Origin: a virus | Reading direction: 5' to 3' (one strand) | DNA length: 23,403 bases | Virus record (IMG/VR): IMGVR_UViG_3300027833_000226 | Coordinates: 1-23,403 of that record | Shown here: piece by piece, positions 7,259 through 15,886 of the stretch | Layout: each line of letters opens with the position of its first letter | How positions within the stretch are numbered: the first letter of the stretch is position 1 | The notes under the pieces: model-generated | Seen by the model: only the letters and a program-made list of their open reading frames with translations | Databases searched by the model: none | Told to the model about the DNA's origin: nothing | Program-made: the position numbers and the translations under genes

Positions 7259-9371
7259 CTATTCTTACGTACATTGTATAGGTCTCTATATTTTCGTTAC
7301 CCGACCCAATCGTGGTACCACTGTAGTTTCCTGTAAATGTTCGGTTATAATCTCCCAAGAAATTTCTATTATAGTTGCCAGTATAGTTACCCGCAAAGTT
7401 TCTATTGTAGTCTCCTGTATACTGAGCATCAAATGTACGGGAATAGTTACCTGCGTAGTCACCTGCAAAGTCTCTAGTGAAACTAGATGCTCCGGTATAG
7501 TTACTCTGACGAGTACCCTCAAAGTTACGAGAGTATTGTCCAGAGAAGTTACCTAAGTAATTTCTACTAAAGTTACCCAAGAAATTTCTAGCAAAATTCT
7601 GAGTCCTAGTTCTCTGAGAATCTACCTGAATACCACGTTGGTAATTACGAGCATAGTCACCAAGATAGGTGGCAGTTCCTGTATATGTAGTACCTGCGTA
7701 ATAAAAGGATGAACCAGACTTGGCATGATAACCGGATCGCCCACCACGAGAGTATCCCTGTTGTCTCGTGTAGTTACCAACAAACGCTCTGGAATATTCC
7801 GCAAGGAAGTTGCCAGTAAAGTTACCAGTAAAGTTACCAGTGTAGTTTCTGGCATAGTTTGCTTCAAAGTTTCTGGTAAAATTCGTTTGACGATCTCTGT
7901 CAAATGCACGAGCATAGTTACCAATAAAGTTACGAACATAATTAGCGTCACTTACTCGTTGACTATTAGCAGTAGAAGTGGTAGTAACGTTACCTATAAA
8001 ATCACCAGTGAAACTTGTTAATCTCTGGTAGTCTCCAGTGAACTGCGCGCCTGTGGTTCTATTACTCTCTTGAATTCTCGTATAATTTGCACTATAGGTA
8101 GAAGACCTATTACCAGTAAACACAGCGGCATAAGATGTTGAGTAGTAAAATGTCTCTTGGTCAACACTTACATATAGTGTTCTAGAGAAACTACGAAAAT
8201 AACTTGTACCCGCATAGTTGCCTTCAAAGTTACGGGTGTAGTCACCAGTGTATTCAAGAAGTCGTTGATAGTTTCCAAGATATGAAGGCGAATTAAATAC
8301 TTGAGAGTTTAATGTTGATGCACGTGCACGTGTGTAATTGGTACCGCCACCTGCTGATGAAAAGTCACCCACAAAGTCACCCACAAAACTGGGAGAGTAT
8401 GTGCTAGTACGTGTCTTAGTGTAGGTAGCAGTGTAAGTACTAGTACGAGAAGTAGTAGAACTTCTCAAATATGTTGATGAACGAGTTCTAGTATAGTCTG
8501 CACTATAGGTAGAAGTTCTTAATCGTGCATAATTTGATGAACGAGTTCTAGTATAGTTTACCGATGAAACTTGTTGACGAGTATCTGTCGCAGTTCCTTT
8601 TGCCGTCCATGTACCCGCAAGTCCTGCATTAGTCGGAGTTCCGGTAGCAGAAGACAATATCTTATATGTGCCAATTGAATTTAGGGTGGCAGATGTACGG
8701 TTTCTTGCTTTAAGACCAAGAGAGTATTTAATCTGGTCATCAGTCATTTCCTGAAGACCCTGATAGGTACCCGTCTGACCACTAGATCGTTTAACAGCAA
8801 AAGGACGTGTTGCTGTTGGCGCAGTCATCGTATTTCTTTTATAGATGTTATACTGAACAGAATGTCCGTCTGTCCTAGTGTCTGTCATTACATTAGCAAG
8901 ATTTACAGAGTAGTCAGCACTTGGGGCAGATGTCGCAAGTTTATAAGAGCCAGGATAATCAGAAGTGTAGATTCGTGTATTGATTCTATCAACAAGTTCA
9001 TTAGTCTTGGTATCGTCCATTTCCTGAACGATCAATTGTCCATCACTATCTCTCTGACTTACAAGAGTACGATAGTCATTACCAGAGATAGATACCGTAC
9101 CAGTCTTCTGTCGGATTACAGTATCAACTTGGGTTAGTGACAATAGATTACTATGAGTTCCTACCGCAGAATCATATGAAGTATCTGTGAAAGTACCTAC
9201 CGTATGATTTGATCCGGTGAGGACTTTTCCTAACTGATTTACAGACGAACTATCAAGTGCCGCAAAACTCAACCCTACCTGATAGGCAAGATAGTTTTCT
9301 TCCGTACCAGACATCATTTGAAGTTCAGTCGGTGCCGCACTGTCTTTTAATTTTAGTGGAACACTACTCAT
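7254..9371 (-). CDS. Tetrapeptide-repeat fibre/adhesin, paralogue A (705 aa)
   Basis: The N-terminal domain (about residues 1-265) is shared with the next gene: 'TEENYLAYQVGL' near 23-34, 'YPGSYKLATSAPS' near 139-151, 'NTMTAPTATRPFAVKRSSG' near 180-198 and 'GLQEMTDDQIKYSLG' near 205-219. From about residue 273 to 683 the chain is made of 4-residue units x-[G/R]-[N/D/T/A]-[Y/F/R], for example TGNF-TGNF-TGNF near 511-522. The frame slips at several interruptions: a Gly-rich one near 338-343, an aromatic one near 388-416 and a Gly/Ser/Tyr one near 535-569. The last 25 residues ('GTTIGSGNENIETYTMYVRIA') also match the paralogue. No enzyme motif is present. Position among fibre genes and repeat make-up suggest a virion fibre or adhesin; the fold is unknown. 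GGAG 12 nt before the ATG is a fair ribosome-binding site. Confidence 0.85.
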   Translation of the reverse strand: MSSVPLKLKDSAAPTELQMMSGTEENYLAYQVGLSFAALDSSSVNQLGKVLTGSNHTVGTFTDTSYDSAVGTHSNLLSLTQVDTVIRQKTGTVSISGNDYRTLVSQRDSDGQLIVQEMDDTKTNELVDRINTRIYTSDYPGSYKLATSAPSADYSVNLANVMTDTRTDGHSVQYNIYKRNTMTAPTATRPFAVKRSSGQTGTYQGLQEMTDDQIKYSLGLKARNRTSATLNSIGTYKILSSATGTPTNAGLAGTWTAKGTATDTRQQVSSVNYTRTRSSNYARLRTSTYSADYTRTRSSTYLRSSTTSRTSTYTATYTKTRTSTYSPSFVGDFVGDFSSAGGGTNYTRARASTLNSQVFNSPSYLGNYQRLLEYTGDYTRNFEGNYAGTSYFRSFSRTLYVSVDQETFYYSTSYAAVFTGNRSSTYSANYTRIQESNRTTGAQFTGDYQRLTSFTGDFIGNVTTTSTANSQRVSDANYVRNFIGNYARAFDRDRQTNFTRNFEANYARNYTGNFTGNFTGNFLAEYSRAFVGNYTRQQGYSRGGRSGYHAKSGSSFYYAGTTYTGTATYLGDYARNYQRGIQVDSQRTRTQNFARNFLGNFSRNYLGNFSGQYSRNFEGTRQSNYTGASSFTRDFAGDYAGNYSRTFDAQYTGDYNRNFAGNYTGNYNRNFLGDYNRTFTGNYSGTTIGSGNENIETYTMYVRIA
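7323..8552 (-). repeat. Tetrapeptide coding repeat array, paralogue A
   Basis: DNA coding for residues 274-683, mostly 12-bp units, often grouped by three into 36-bp units (xRNF-xGNY-xGNY). It is less regular than the array in the neighbouring gene, with changes of phase at the interruptions. Confidence 0.85.
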
Positions 9372-9389
9372 CGTGTCACAATACTCCGA

Positions 9390-10484
9390 TTAATTGAGTT
9401 GAGTACCATTTACATCATAGATGAGTGGTATGTCTGCTCTTAATGCGTTTAGTGCATTTACAAAGTTAGTTCTTTCTGAACCAGTAAACCCAGCGGAATC
9501 CAATAGGTTTAGTGAACCCAATGCTTGGTTTGCGGCAATACCATTGGCATCAAGTGCTTCAATATCTGCTTGTATAACATTCAATGCACTGACAAGGTTA
9601 TTATGTCCAGTCGCAGTGATGTCTGTACTTAAATCATCAAGGTTACCTACTGCACTATCTAGTAGTCTCAGAGATGCCCCAATATTACTTGCAACTAGAT
9701 TGCCAATACCATTAGAGTCTACGGTTGAACCAAGTTCAGTATGCAATTCATTAATCGCACCACGGAGAGTGGTTGCCGATGTAGCAAGAGTTGCGGCACC
9801 AATCTCTGCATCATGCTCGTTGATCGCATCCGCAACAGTTGTCGCAGTAGTGGTCAATGCCTGAGTAGGTTCAACAAAGGTATTAAGTGTATCAATCTCT
9901 ACTTCTAGTTCTTTAATTGCGGTTGATACCGTTGATGCAGTTGTACCCATCGCAACCGCAGTGATTGTACCTAACTCGGCATCGTGTTCATTGATTGCCG
10001 CAGTCAAATTCTTTGCCGTAGTGGTCAGACCAGTATGTGGTCTTGCACCGATATCACTATCAAGTTCACCAACTGCCGATACTAAATCATTAGCAGTGGT
10101 TGATAGGATAGCAGAGACCAGTCCATTATCAGTTCCTCGGATACCAAGTTCTAGTTCGTTGATACCTGATACGATGTCATTCGCATTGGTGGTCAAGTCT
10201 GCCTTTGCGTTACCACCACCCGCACCATGAAGGTCACTATCAAGTTCATGTAGTGCAGATACGATGTTGTTTGCGGTAAAGTCTGCAAGGTCAGTTGCGA
10301 CTAGATTGTTGGAGGTACCACGAATTCCCAATTCAAGTTCGTTAATACTAGAGACTACGTCTGAATCCTCGTTGGTGTTCAAACGACCAGTAGCACCCAA
10401 ATCCAATGATATGGTGTTTTGGTTGGTTACTAACGTAGTGAAAGTATCCAGAATATCCGTGATTGTTGGTGTAGGTGTTGACAT
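9390..10484 (-). CDS. Tail-fibre-like protein of repeated INEL/INEH helices
   Basis: A 364-aa protein built almost wholly of a repeating unit of 23-31 residues, roughly 'TTAxxLVxAINELDxEIG'. Anchors occur near residues 47 (INEL), 78 (LHEL), 108 (INEL), 138 (VGEL), 164 (INEH), 190 (IKEL), 221 (INEH), 244 (INEL), 272 (LRLL) and 301 (LNVI). Such 'AINEL..EIG' repeats occur in many phage fibre shafts, where the Leu/Ile positions make a trimeric coiled coil broken by small loops. The short end 'LRADIPLIYDVNGTQLN' may be a cap. There is no enzyme motif. Its start overlaps the 68-aa coiled-coil gene, so the two may assemble together. Confidence 0.8.
   Translation of the reverse strand: MSTPTPTITDILDTFTTLVTNQNTISLDLGATGRLNTNEDSDVVSSINELELGIRGTSNNLVATDLADFTANNIVSALHELDSDLHGAGGGNAKADLTTNANDIVSGINELELGIRGTDNGLVSAILSTTANDLVSAVGELDSDIGARPHTGLTTTAKNLTAAINEHDAELGTITAVAMGTTASTVSTAIKELEVEIDTLNTFVEPTQALTTTATTVADAINEHDAEIGAATLATSATTLRGAINELHTELGSTVDSNGIGNLVASNIGASLRLLDSAVGNLDDLSTDITATGHNNLVSALNVIQADIEALDANGIAANQALGSLNLLDSAGFTGSERTNFVNALNALRADIPLIYDVNGTQLN
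9555..10367 (-). repeat. About ten INEL-type coding repeats
   Basis: A degenerate repeat array inside the 364-aa gene, unit about 70-93 bp. It is seen at protein level as the alternating 'TTAxxLVxAINEL' and 'xxEIG' blocks. Copies near residues 47 and 108 are nearly identical ('INELELGIRGT'), pointing to a recent internal duplication. Confidence 0.75.
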
Positions 10485-10690
10485 TAGAGTTTCTCTACTA
10501 GTTTATTGAGGAGTTCTTTTAGTTCATTGACATCTTGTCGCAACTCTTGGAACTCTTTTTCTTTATTCTGTCTTGCCGTCTTCGCGGCACGTGCTTTCTG
10601 TATCTCACCTTTATTTATATTAATAATGGCACCCGAATTAGGACATCTTGCCAAATTCGGGTTACCATTTACAGAAATAAACTCACTCAT
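10484..10690 (-). CDS. Small coiled-coil protein (68 aa)
   Basis: It is joined to both neighbours by TAATG overlaps (10688-10692 and 10482-10486), strong evidence that it is a real gene despite its size. Residues 1-27 are a compact head with one Cys ('NPNLARCPNSGAIININ'), resembling the '.NLvRd..s.AIiN.d' motif I recall from small proteins of T4-like phages. Residues 28-68 are a charged amphipathic helix, with heptads clear in 'FQELRQDVNELKELLNKLVEKL', so it should oligomerise. There is no signal peptide or membrane segment. It could be an adaptor or oligomerisation factor for the neighbouring fibres; the function is unknown. Confidence 0.8.
   Translation of the reverse strand: MSEFISVNGNPNLARCPNSGAIININKGEIQKARAAKTARQNKEKEFQELRQDVNELKELLNKLVEKL
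10612..10619 (-). promoter_or_regulatory. Intragenic T4-type late promoter box TATAAATA
   Basis: An exact TATAAATA on the minus strand inside the 68-aa gene (codons for Asn-Ile-Asn-Lys). It lies about 128 bp before the 364-aa fibre gene and could drive the downstream fibre genes separately from the giant gene. It may instead be chance, since AAT-ATA-AAT codons produce it easily. Confidence 0.45.
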
Positions 10691-13600
10691 TAGGTTGCCA
10701 TCGCAATTGCTCTAAAGTCTCGTATGAACGGAACTTTAGCAGAGTTGTTACCTCTAAACACAATCTTGAACTGATAATCTGTGAATGCATTCAGTGTTCC
10801 GGTATCACCACCGATGAGATAACGATACTCACGGAAGTTTCTTTCGTCCGGTTGAACTGTTGTTTCTTCTTCCACCAAAGTCCAAGTAGTATTTTGAAGG
10901 TCACTACCTTCGGTTCCTGTTCTGAAATACAAATCAATATTACTACCATTAGGTCTTATTGCCGCAAGCATTACTTTCAGACCCCTTGCAGGTTCGTCTA
11001 ACTGTCCAACAATACTAAGGTGTTTAGCAAGTGCAGAACCACCAAACGCATTTGTCTCAGCAGAGTATGTCAACGGAATGTTAAATCCATTCTCAGTACC
11101 ACTTGCAATCTGATTATCAATTTGATTTGTTTCTGTTGTTATTGATGCACCCTGCGTATCAATGATCGGGGATACCGAAGTTTTTGTGGTTGCCATATCA
11201 ACTTTGATTGTTACAGATCGTTCACCACCCATCTCACTAGTTTCGTTTGACGGATTTGCTATAAGTCTCGGACTTGCAAAATAGTTTTCGTCACCAATTA
11301 CAACTTCCTTACTATAGGAGGCATCTTTTCCGTATTTTACTTGTTGACCTGTTATGGCAGCGAGTGACTTACCCGCAGTCAGTTTAGTCTGATAAGTTAG
11401 TGTTGTGTCATCTGGAATTAATGTGGTAAAGTTAGGTGATGCAATATCAAACTGAATCTGCTTATCAACTAATACTAAGTCTGCACCGAATCTACCTGAC
11501 GATGTTGCGGCACTTGCGGCATTGAATCGTATAGCAAATCCATCTACCGCAGTGATAGTTCTGGCACCATTAATATTAGAACCCAATACACCATTGTAGG
11601 ATGTTCCTCCAACCAATCCAGATATATTCACTGTATCGTTTACAGTGAAACCGTGGTTGGGACATAGTGCTGTTACTACGGCACTACCACTAGTCATGTA
11701 TAGTGGGTTGGTACTCAATAGTTCAGAATCTATATCACGGTTCTCAAACACTGCATTACCAGAAGTTGCAAAGGTAGCAGTAAAGATTTTGAACGCAAGG
11801 TCTTTAGTTTGGTCTGGTTCCCAAGTCGTACCATTCTGTGACTTAAACAATGAACCCATAGATGGTTGACGAGAGATTCTCTTCTCGGTAGAACCTAATT
11901 CAAATGCGTATGTTTCACCAACATATGCTTCATACTCAATAGATTCCGCAAGTAGAACAATTGCATACTCAGTTTCGGGGTTCAAGAAGATGGGTTCATC
12001 AAACTCAAAAGTAGTCGGATTTGCAACTACGTCTGCCTGTGTCTGACTTGAAGGAACGTCAATATCGGTTGGATGTACAAACTTAATAGACTGAGCATGA
12101 ATCTCAGTTGAACTTGGATGTCCATTCACCATCGGACGAATTTGTAATTGAACCGGAATACCAGTACTGTCCACTTTCTTAAAGTAAGTCTGAATCTTAG
12201 TTACAAAGATACCCGATGGGTTAGTCACAAAGAATGACTGTGCCAATGGATCAGTTACTTTAACTCTTGTTGTTGTAGTCCATCTACGTGTTCTGGTCTG
12301 TGTGATACGAGTAGACGATATAGTCTGTTGTCTCGTGTCCAGAGTACCCTGTGCAGTATAGTTAAATGATGCCTGTGAAAGAGCGGCATCATCATCATTC
12401 TTACTAATGTCAAGTAATTTAAACTCACGTGTACCCGCACGGAAACGTGTAGTTGGTGACGATGGAATGAAGAACGAACCTTCAATGACACCATTGACAT
12501 CACTAACCAAGTCAGATGGCGTGGCAGGATGTTGAGTCGCATTACGATTTGCGTTAGAATATGCAAGGTCTGTTGCCAGAGCACCATATCGTAGGAATAC
12601 TTCTTCTTTACAAAATGAACTTACATCTTTACCATCAAAGAATGGGAAAAACTGACTGTTTGGACGCAGACCCTCTGCCTTGAAGAATACCTTACGCGAA
12701 CGTATGAATGGTAGGAACGTCAAGGATACTGTCCTGTCTCCAACTATCTGACGAACAGTTCTTTCTCCGACAACAATACGGTTGGAGAAAGACCGAATGA
12801 CATTGAAGTCTGAATTCTGTCTGCCACCATTGTTATTACCCACATTTTGAACTCTGGTGGTTTCGGCAGGTACACCTCTCCAGTTCCAAGCAGGAGTTCC
12901 TCTCCAACCAGACTTCAGTTCACTTGGAACTGACCCAAACCCCGCAACAGGTGTCCATGAGTTACCTATATCCCACTTCCATTTTGCTACTTGATTTCTA
13001 TCTTGACTAATGATATTACTATTGATATTACCAAGATCAACATTGACATTCTCAACAGCAGTGTTATTGATTACGTTTGCAGGATTGTACTTGGTCTGGA
13101 ACCAGTTGTCAGTCGCGGGTGACATAGTAATGTTACCCTCACCTGTAATAACTGCGAATGGGTTTACATTCTCTGTACCAGATACAAGTGTCTGTATGAT
13201 AGTGGGAGATTCTGTATACTTCAAGTAAACAGTATCACCTTTCAAAATAGTGTTAGTTGACTTAGAAGAATCGTATGCAAGAATCACATCATCTTCTATG
13301 GTAGGTACTGATAACAGACCTCGTGATGGATCAATACCCGCACGATATTCAATGTTATTAGTATCCGAGAATGATCTGCTAGAGAAATTATCTACAAAGA
13401 AACCTGATTTAATTCTTGCAACACCATCTGCATCCAATACTAATAGGGCGGCAGTATCTAGTTCAAGAAGACTCAATGAAGTTGCTTCTTCAATCTTATC
13501 AACTCTATTTTCCAGTTGAGCAATATCACCCATAGTGAATCGTTTTGCCTTGAATGGAACAACAACAACATCAGAATCATTTAGACCATAAGGATTGTGA

Positions 13601-15873
13601 TCTATCTGGAATAGTGGTAGTGTGTTTTCTGGTGTTGCAGGAATCTGAGTGGCAAATCCTTCTTCACCTTGAATATTCTTGATCTCCCCTTGACTGGTAA
13701 CAACAATCTTGTCTGCACGAGGTAGATAGTATTCTACGTCTGATTGGAAGATATCGCCATTTGTAGGGATTTCGGTTGCACCGGATGCAACGAAAGCACC
13801 ACTAGAGTTAACACTATTACGGAAGTCTATAACATCACGTAAGTTTATTCTAAGACGTGTTCCACTTCCACTACTAAAGACAGGAATATCTTCATAGTCA
13901 ACCTGACCAGTGTAGGAGTTTACTGCAAAGAAGTCACCCGCACCGTGAGTAAAGTGTTTGAATGCAACATAGACATTTCCAGTTGGTGCCGTTGCACCAG
14001 TCTCCAGTACCATACGACCATTGTCATAGAAACCTGCACGTTGACCGTTGTCCAGTGTGAATAGATGAGAAACATCTTCACCACTTGAAGTCAATAGGTT
14101 TACTGACGAAACACTCAGGATGTCAGTCTTACCTAGATCAACAAACTCAACACCATCAACAGTTGATACTGTCGTAGTCACTGTTGCATCTTCAAGAGTC
14201 TTCTGCCGAACAGTAGGTGATCCCTTTTGTATTTTGGCATATACAGTATGTTCAACATTGGTAAGGTTGCTTATTTGTAAACTTTGTGTGCCAACAGCAC
14301 CAAACGTAGCATTGGTAACTACCACACCATCAGTATTTTTTACAATAATCCACTGGGAAGTATTTGAAAATGACTCGGTGTTATCACCTAACGCAAGGGT
14401 AAACGAACCACCACTAGCAGTGTCTACAAATACTCGTTGTACTTCATAGTCAAAGTCACTAACAATTCTGGGACGAGGGTTGGGTAAACCAAACACCATG
14501 TTCACTTTTTGAGACTCTTTGATTACTGCCAGACTGTTCTCAAAGACTGGTATGGCACGTCTAATTGTACTAGTACCAATAGTCTTGACTGCACGTAAGT
14601 TTTGTCCACTGTTCATATTGATGTCAAACAGGTACACACGGAAGTTGTTTCCATCTTTCTCTACAGCACGAACTCGCGCAGTACCTGTAACAGATGCGGC
14701 AGGGTTGGTGGTGGAGGTTGATAGGTTCAAAGTTTCATTTGTACGAATATCTAGTAGACCTAGTAATTCACTACAAATAAAATACTGTCCATAGGAGATG
14801 CCTGTAAATTGGTTTTCAATTGTCGCAGTTGTGCGAGGTTTAGGAATAACCAATGGAGTTGGTTTCTCACTCGCACCACGATAACCATTGACATAGGCAA
14901 TACCATCTGATATAGTAGCAATTGTATTAGTACCAGAGTCTCTGAAATCAACAGTAAATGGGTTGACAATATAGTTACCAGACTCTTCACTAGTCCTTCG
15001 GGCAAGTGTGTCTGCAATCTTATTGTAATCATCAGTACCAGTAACTTGGTCAACAATGTTACCTTCTAACACATCACAGTAGTATACAAAGTTCTCGTCA
15101 GCGGTAACCTGATCTTTAGTTGTCAATGTAAGACGAATACGATATCTGTCTGCGCCAGGCGAGGATAAATTAGGTGTAACACCCTGATTGTCATACAACG
15201 ATACGTCATCCGCAGTTGTTACAATATCTTCTGTTACTTTAAAACCAACAACCTTAGTGGGGTATCTAGTATATTTGGAAAGGATGATTGACTGACCCTT
15301 TGCGAATACGAAGTGTCCACGGGTGAAAAAATCACCTTCTGCGTTTGCAATTTTACAACCACGACCAACAGGCAGTTCTGTACCAACTGCGTTAGCGATC
15401 TGTAGATTATCTACGGTGTTGTCAATTCGTTCACCCGCAGTGAAACGGATTGAAGTATCACCCGCTTCAGCGGATGATGTGTTGATGTACTGGACATACA
15501 ATGTTGCAGGATCAGTGGAAGTTGCGGCAACAACCTCAATTACCTTTGCTTCTACACTAGAAGAAGTACCAGTCATCGTGGTTCCGACCAAAGTCTGTGG
15601 GTCAGCAGGTAAAGAAAATTCTAAAGTATTTAACTTAACATACTCATAATCGTTCGTGATAGTAGGACCGCCTGGATTTACTGCACCACCTTCCTTAAAT
15701 ATATTACGACCAAACCTTCCTATTTCCTCTTGGATAATAGTCTGTAATTGGGTTAGTTCCCTTGCTTGTACAGCACGACCACTATTGAAGAGGATTCTGT
15801 GATAGTTATCACTGTCTACAAAATCATCTCTGTAAGAGGAAGAGAATACTTTGGATGTAAATGTTTTTGGCAT
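10690..15873 (-). CDS. Giant DUF4815-type virion structural protein (1727 aa)
   Basis: The largest gene in the window. The N-terminus ('DNYHRILFNSGRAVQARELT' followed by 'QLQTIIQEEIGRFGRNIFKEGGAV') fits the DUF4815 domain found at the start of phage tail/fibre proteins. The middle is long, beta-rich and low in repeats, with 'ALGDN', 'VYAKIQKG', 'TRLRINLRDVIDFRNSVNSSG' and a W-rich stretch 'KWKWDIGNSWTPVAGF', 'GWRGTPAWNWRGVP'. Near residues 1215-1330 comes 'DPLAQSFFV', 'GIFVTKIQTYFKK', 'VQLQIRPMVNGHPS' and 'NPETEYAIVLLAESIEYEAYVG', a block I remember from large structural proteins of cyanomyoviruses. The end ('TDYQFKIVFRGNNSAKVPFIRDFRAIAMAT') is typical of such proteins. It probably forms a baseplate-attached fibre or peripheral tail structure. 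The stop overlaps the next start (TAATG at 10688-10692). The DUF4815 call is from memory of its pattern. Confidence 0.85.
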   Translation of the reverse strand: MPKTFTSKVFSSSYRDDFVDSDNYHRILFNSGRAVQARELTQLQTIIQEEIGRFGRNIFKEGGAVNPGGPTITNDYEYVKLNTLEFSLPADPQTLVGTTMTGTSSSVEAKVIEVVAATSTDPATLYVQYINTSSAEAGDTSIRFTAGERIDNTVDNLQIANAVGTELPVGRGCKIANAEGDFFTRGHFVFAKGQSIILSKYTRYPTKVVGFKVTEDIVTTADDVSLYDNQGVTPNLSSPGADRYRIRLTLTTKDQVTADENFVYYCDVLEGNIVDQVTGTDDYNKIADTLARRTSEESGNYIVNPFTVDFRDSGTNTIATISDGIAYVNGYRGASEKPTPLVIPKPRTTATIENQFTGISYGQYFICSELLGLLDIRTNETLNLSTSTTNPAASVTGTARVRAVEKDGNNFRVYLFDINMNSGQNLRAVKTIGTSTIRRAIPVFENSLAVIKESQKVNMVFGLPNPRPRIVSDFDYEVQRVFVDTASGGSFTLALGDNTESFSNTSQWIIVKNTDGVVVTNATFGAVGTQSLQISNLTNVEHTVYAKIQKGSPTVRQKTLEDATVTTTVSTVDGVEFVDLGKTDILSVSSVNLLTSSGEDVSHLFTLDNGQRAGFYDNGRMVLETGATAPTGNVYVAFKHFTHGAGDFFAVNSYTGQVDYEDIPVFSSGSGTRLRINLRDVIDFRNSVNSSGAFVASGATEIPTNGDIFQSDVEYYLPRADKIVVTSQGEIKNIQGEEGFATQIPATPENTLPLFQIDHNPYGLNDSDVVVVPFKAKRFTMGDIAQLENRVDKIEEATSLSLLELDTAALLVLDADGVARIKSGFFVDNFSSRSFSDTNNIEYRAGIDPSRGLLSVPTIEDDVILAYDSSKSTNTILKGDTVYLKYTESPTIIQTLVSGTENVNPFAVITGEGNITMSPATDNWFQTKYNPANVINNTAVENVNVDLGNINSNIISQDRNQVAKWKWDIGNSWTPVAGFGSVPSELKSGWRGTPAWNWRGVPAETTRVQNVGNNNGGRQNSDFNVIRSFSNRIVVGERTVRQIVGDRTVSLTFLPFIRSRKVFFKAEGLRPNSQFFPFFDGKDVSSFCKEEVFLRYGALATDLAYSNANRNATQHPATPSDLVSDVNGVIEGSFFIPSSPTTRFRAGTREFKLLDISKNDDDAALSQASFNYTAQGTLDTRQQTISSTRITQTRTRRWTTTTRVKVTDPLAQSFFVTNPSGIFVTKIQTYFKKVDSTGIPVQLQIRPMVNGHPSSTEIHAQSIKFVHPTDIDVPSSQTQADVVANPTTFEFDEPIFLNPETEYAIVLLAESIEYEAYVGETYAFELGSTEKRISRQPSMGSLFKSQNGTTWEPDQTKDLAFKIFTATFATSGNAVFENRDIDSELLSTNPLYMTSGSAVVTALCPNHGFTVNDTVNISGLVGGTSYNGVLGSNINGARTITAVDGFAIRFNAASAATSSGRFGADLVLVDKQIQFDIASPNFTTLIPDDTTLTYQTKLTAGKSLAAITGQQVKYGKDASYSKEVVIGDENYFASPRLIANPSNETSEMGGERSVTIKVDMATTKTSVSPIIDTQGASITTETNQIDNQIASGTENGFNIPLTYSAETNAFGGSALAKHLSIVGQLDEPARGLKVMLAAIRPNGSNIDLYFRTGTEGSDLQNTTWTLVEEETTVQPDERNFREYRYLIGGDTGTLNAFTDYQFKIVFRGNNSAKVPFIRDFRAIAMAT

Positions 15874-15886
15874 CTTCTATACTACC

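Noticed and set aside
4988-8552. Collagen-like or RTX calcium-binding repeats
   Set aside because: There is no Gly every third residue, and no GGxGxDxxx nonapeptide; the unit is clearly four residues.
9421-9864. 147-codon open frame on the plus strand
   Set aside because: It is antisense to the repeat region of the 364-aa fibre gene, and its content mirrors those repeats in reverse. All other genes are on the minus strand and no ribosome-binding site or neighbour supports it.
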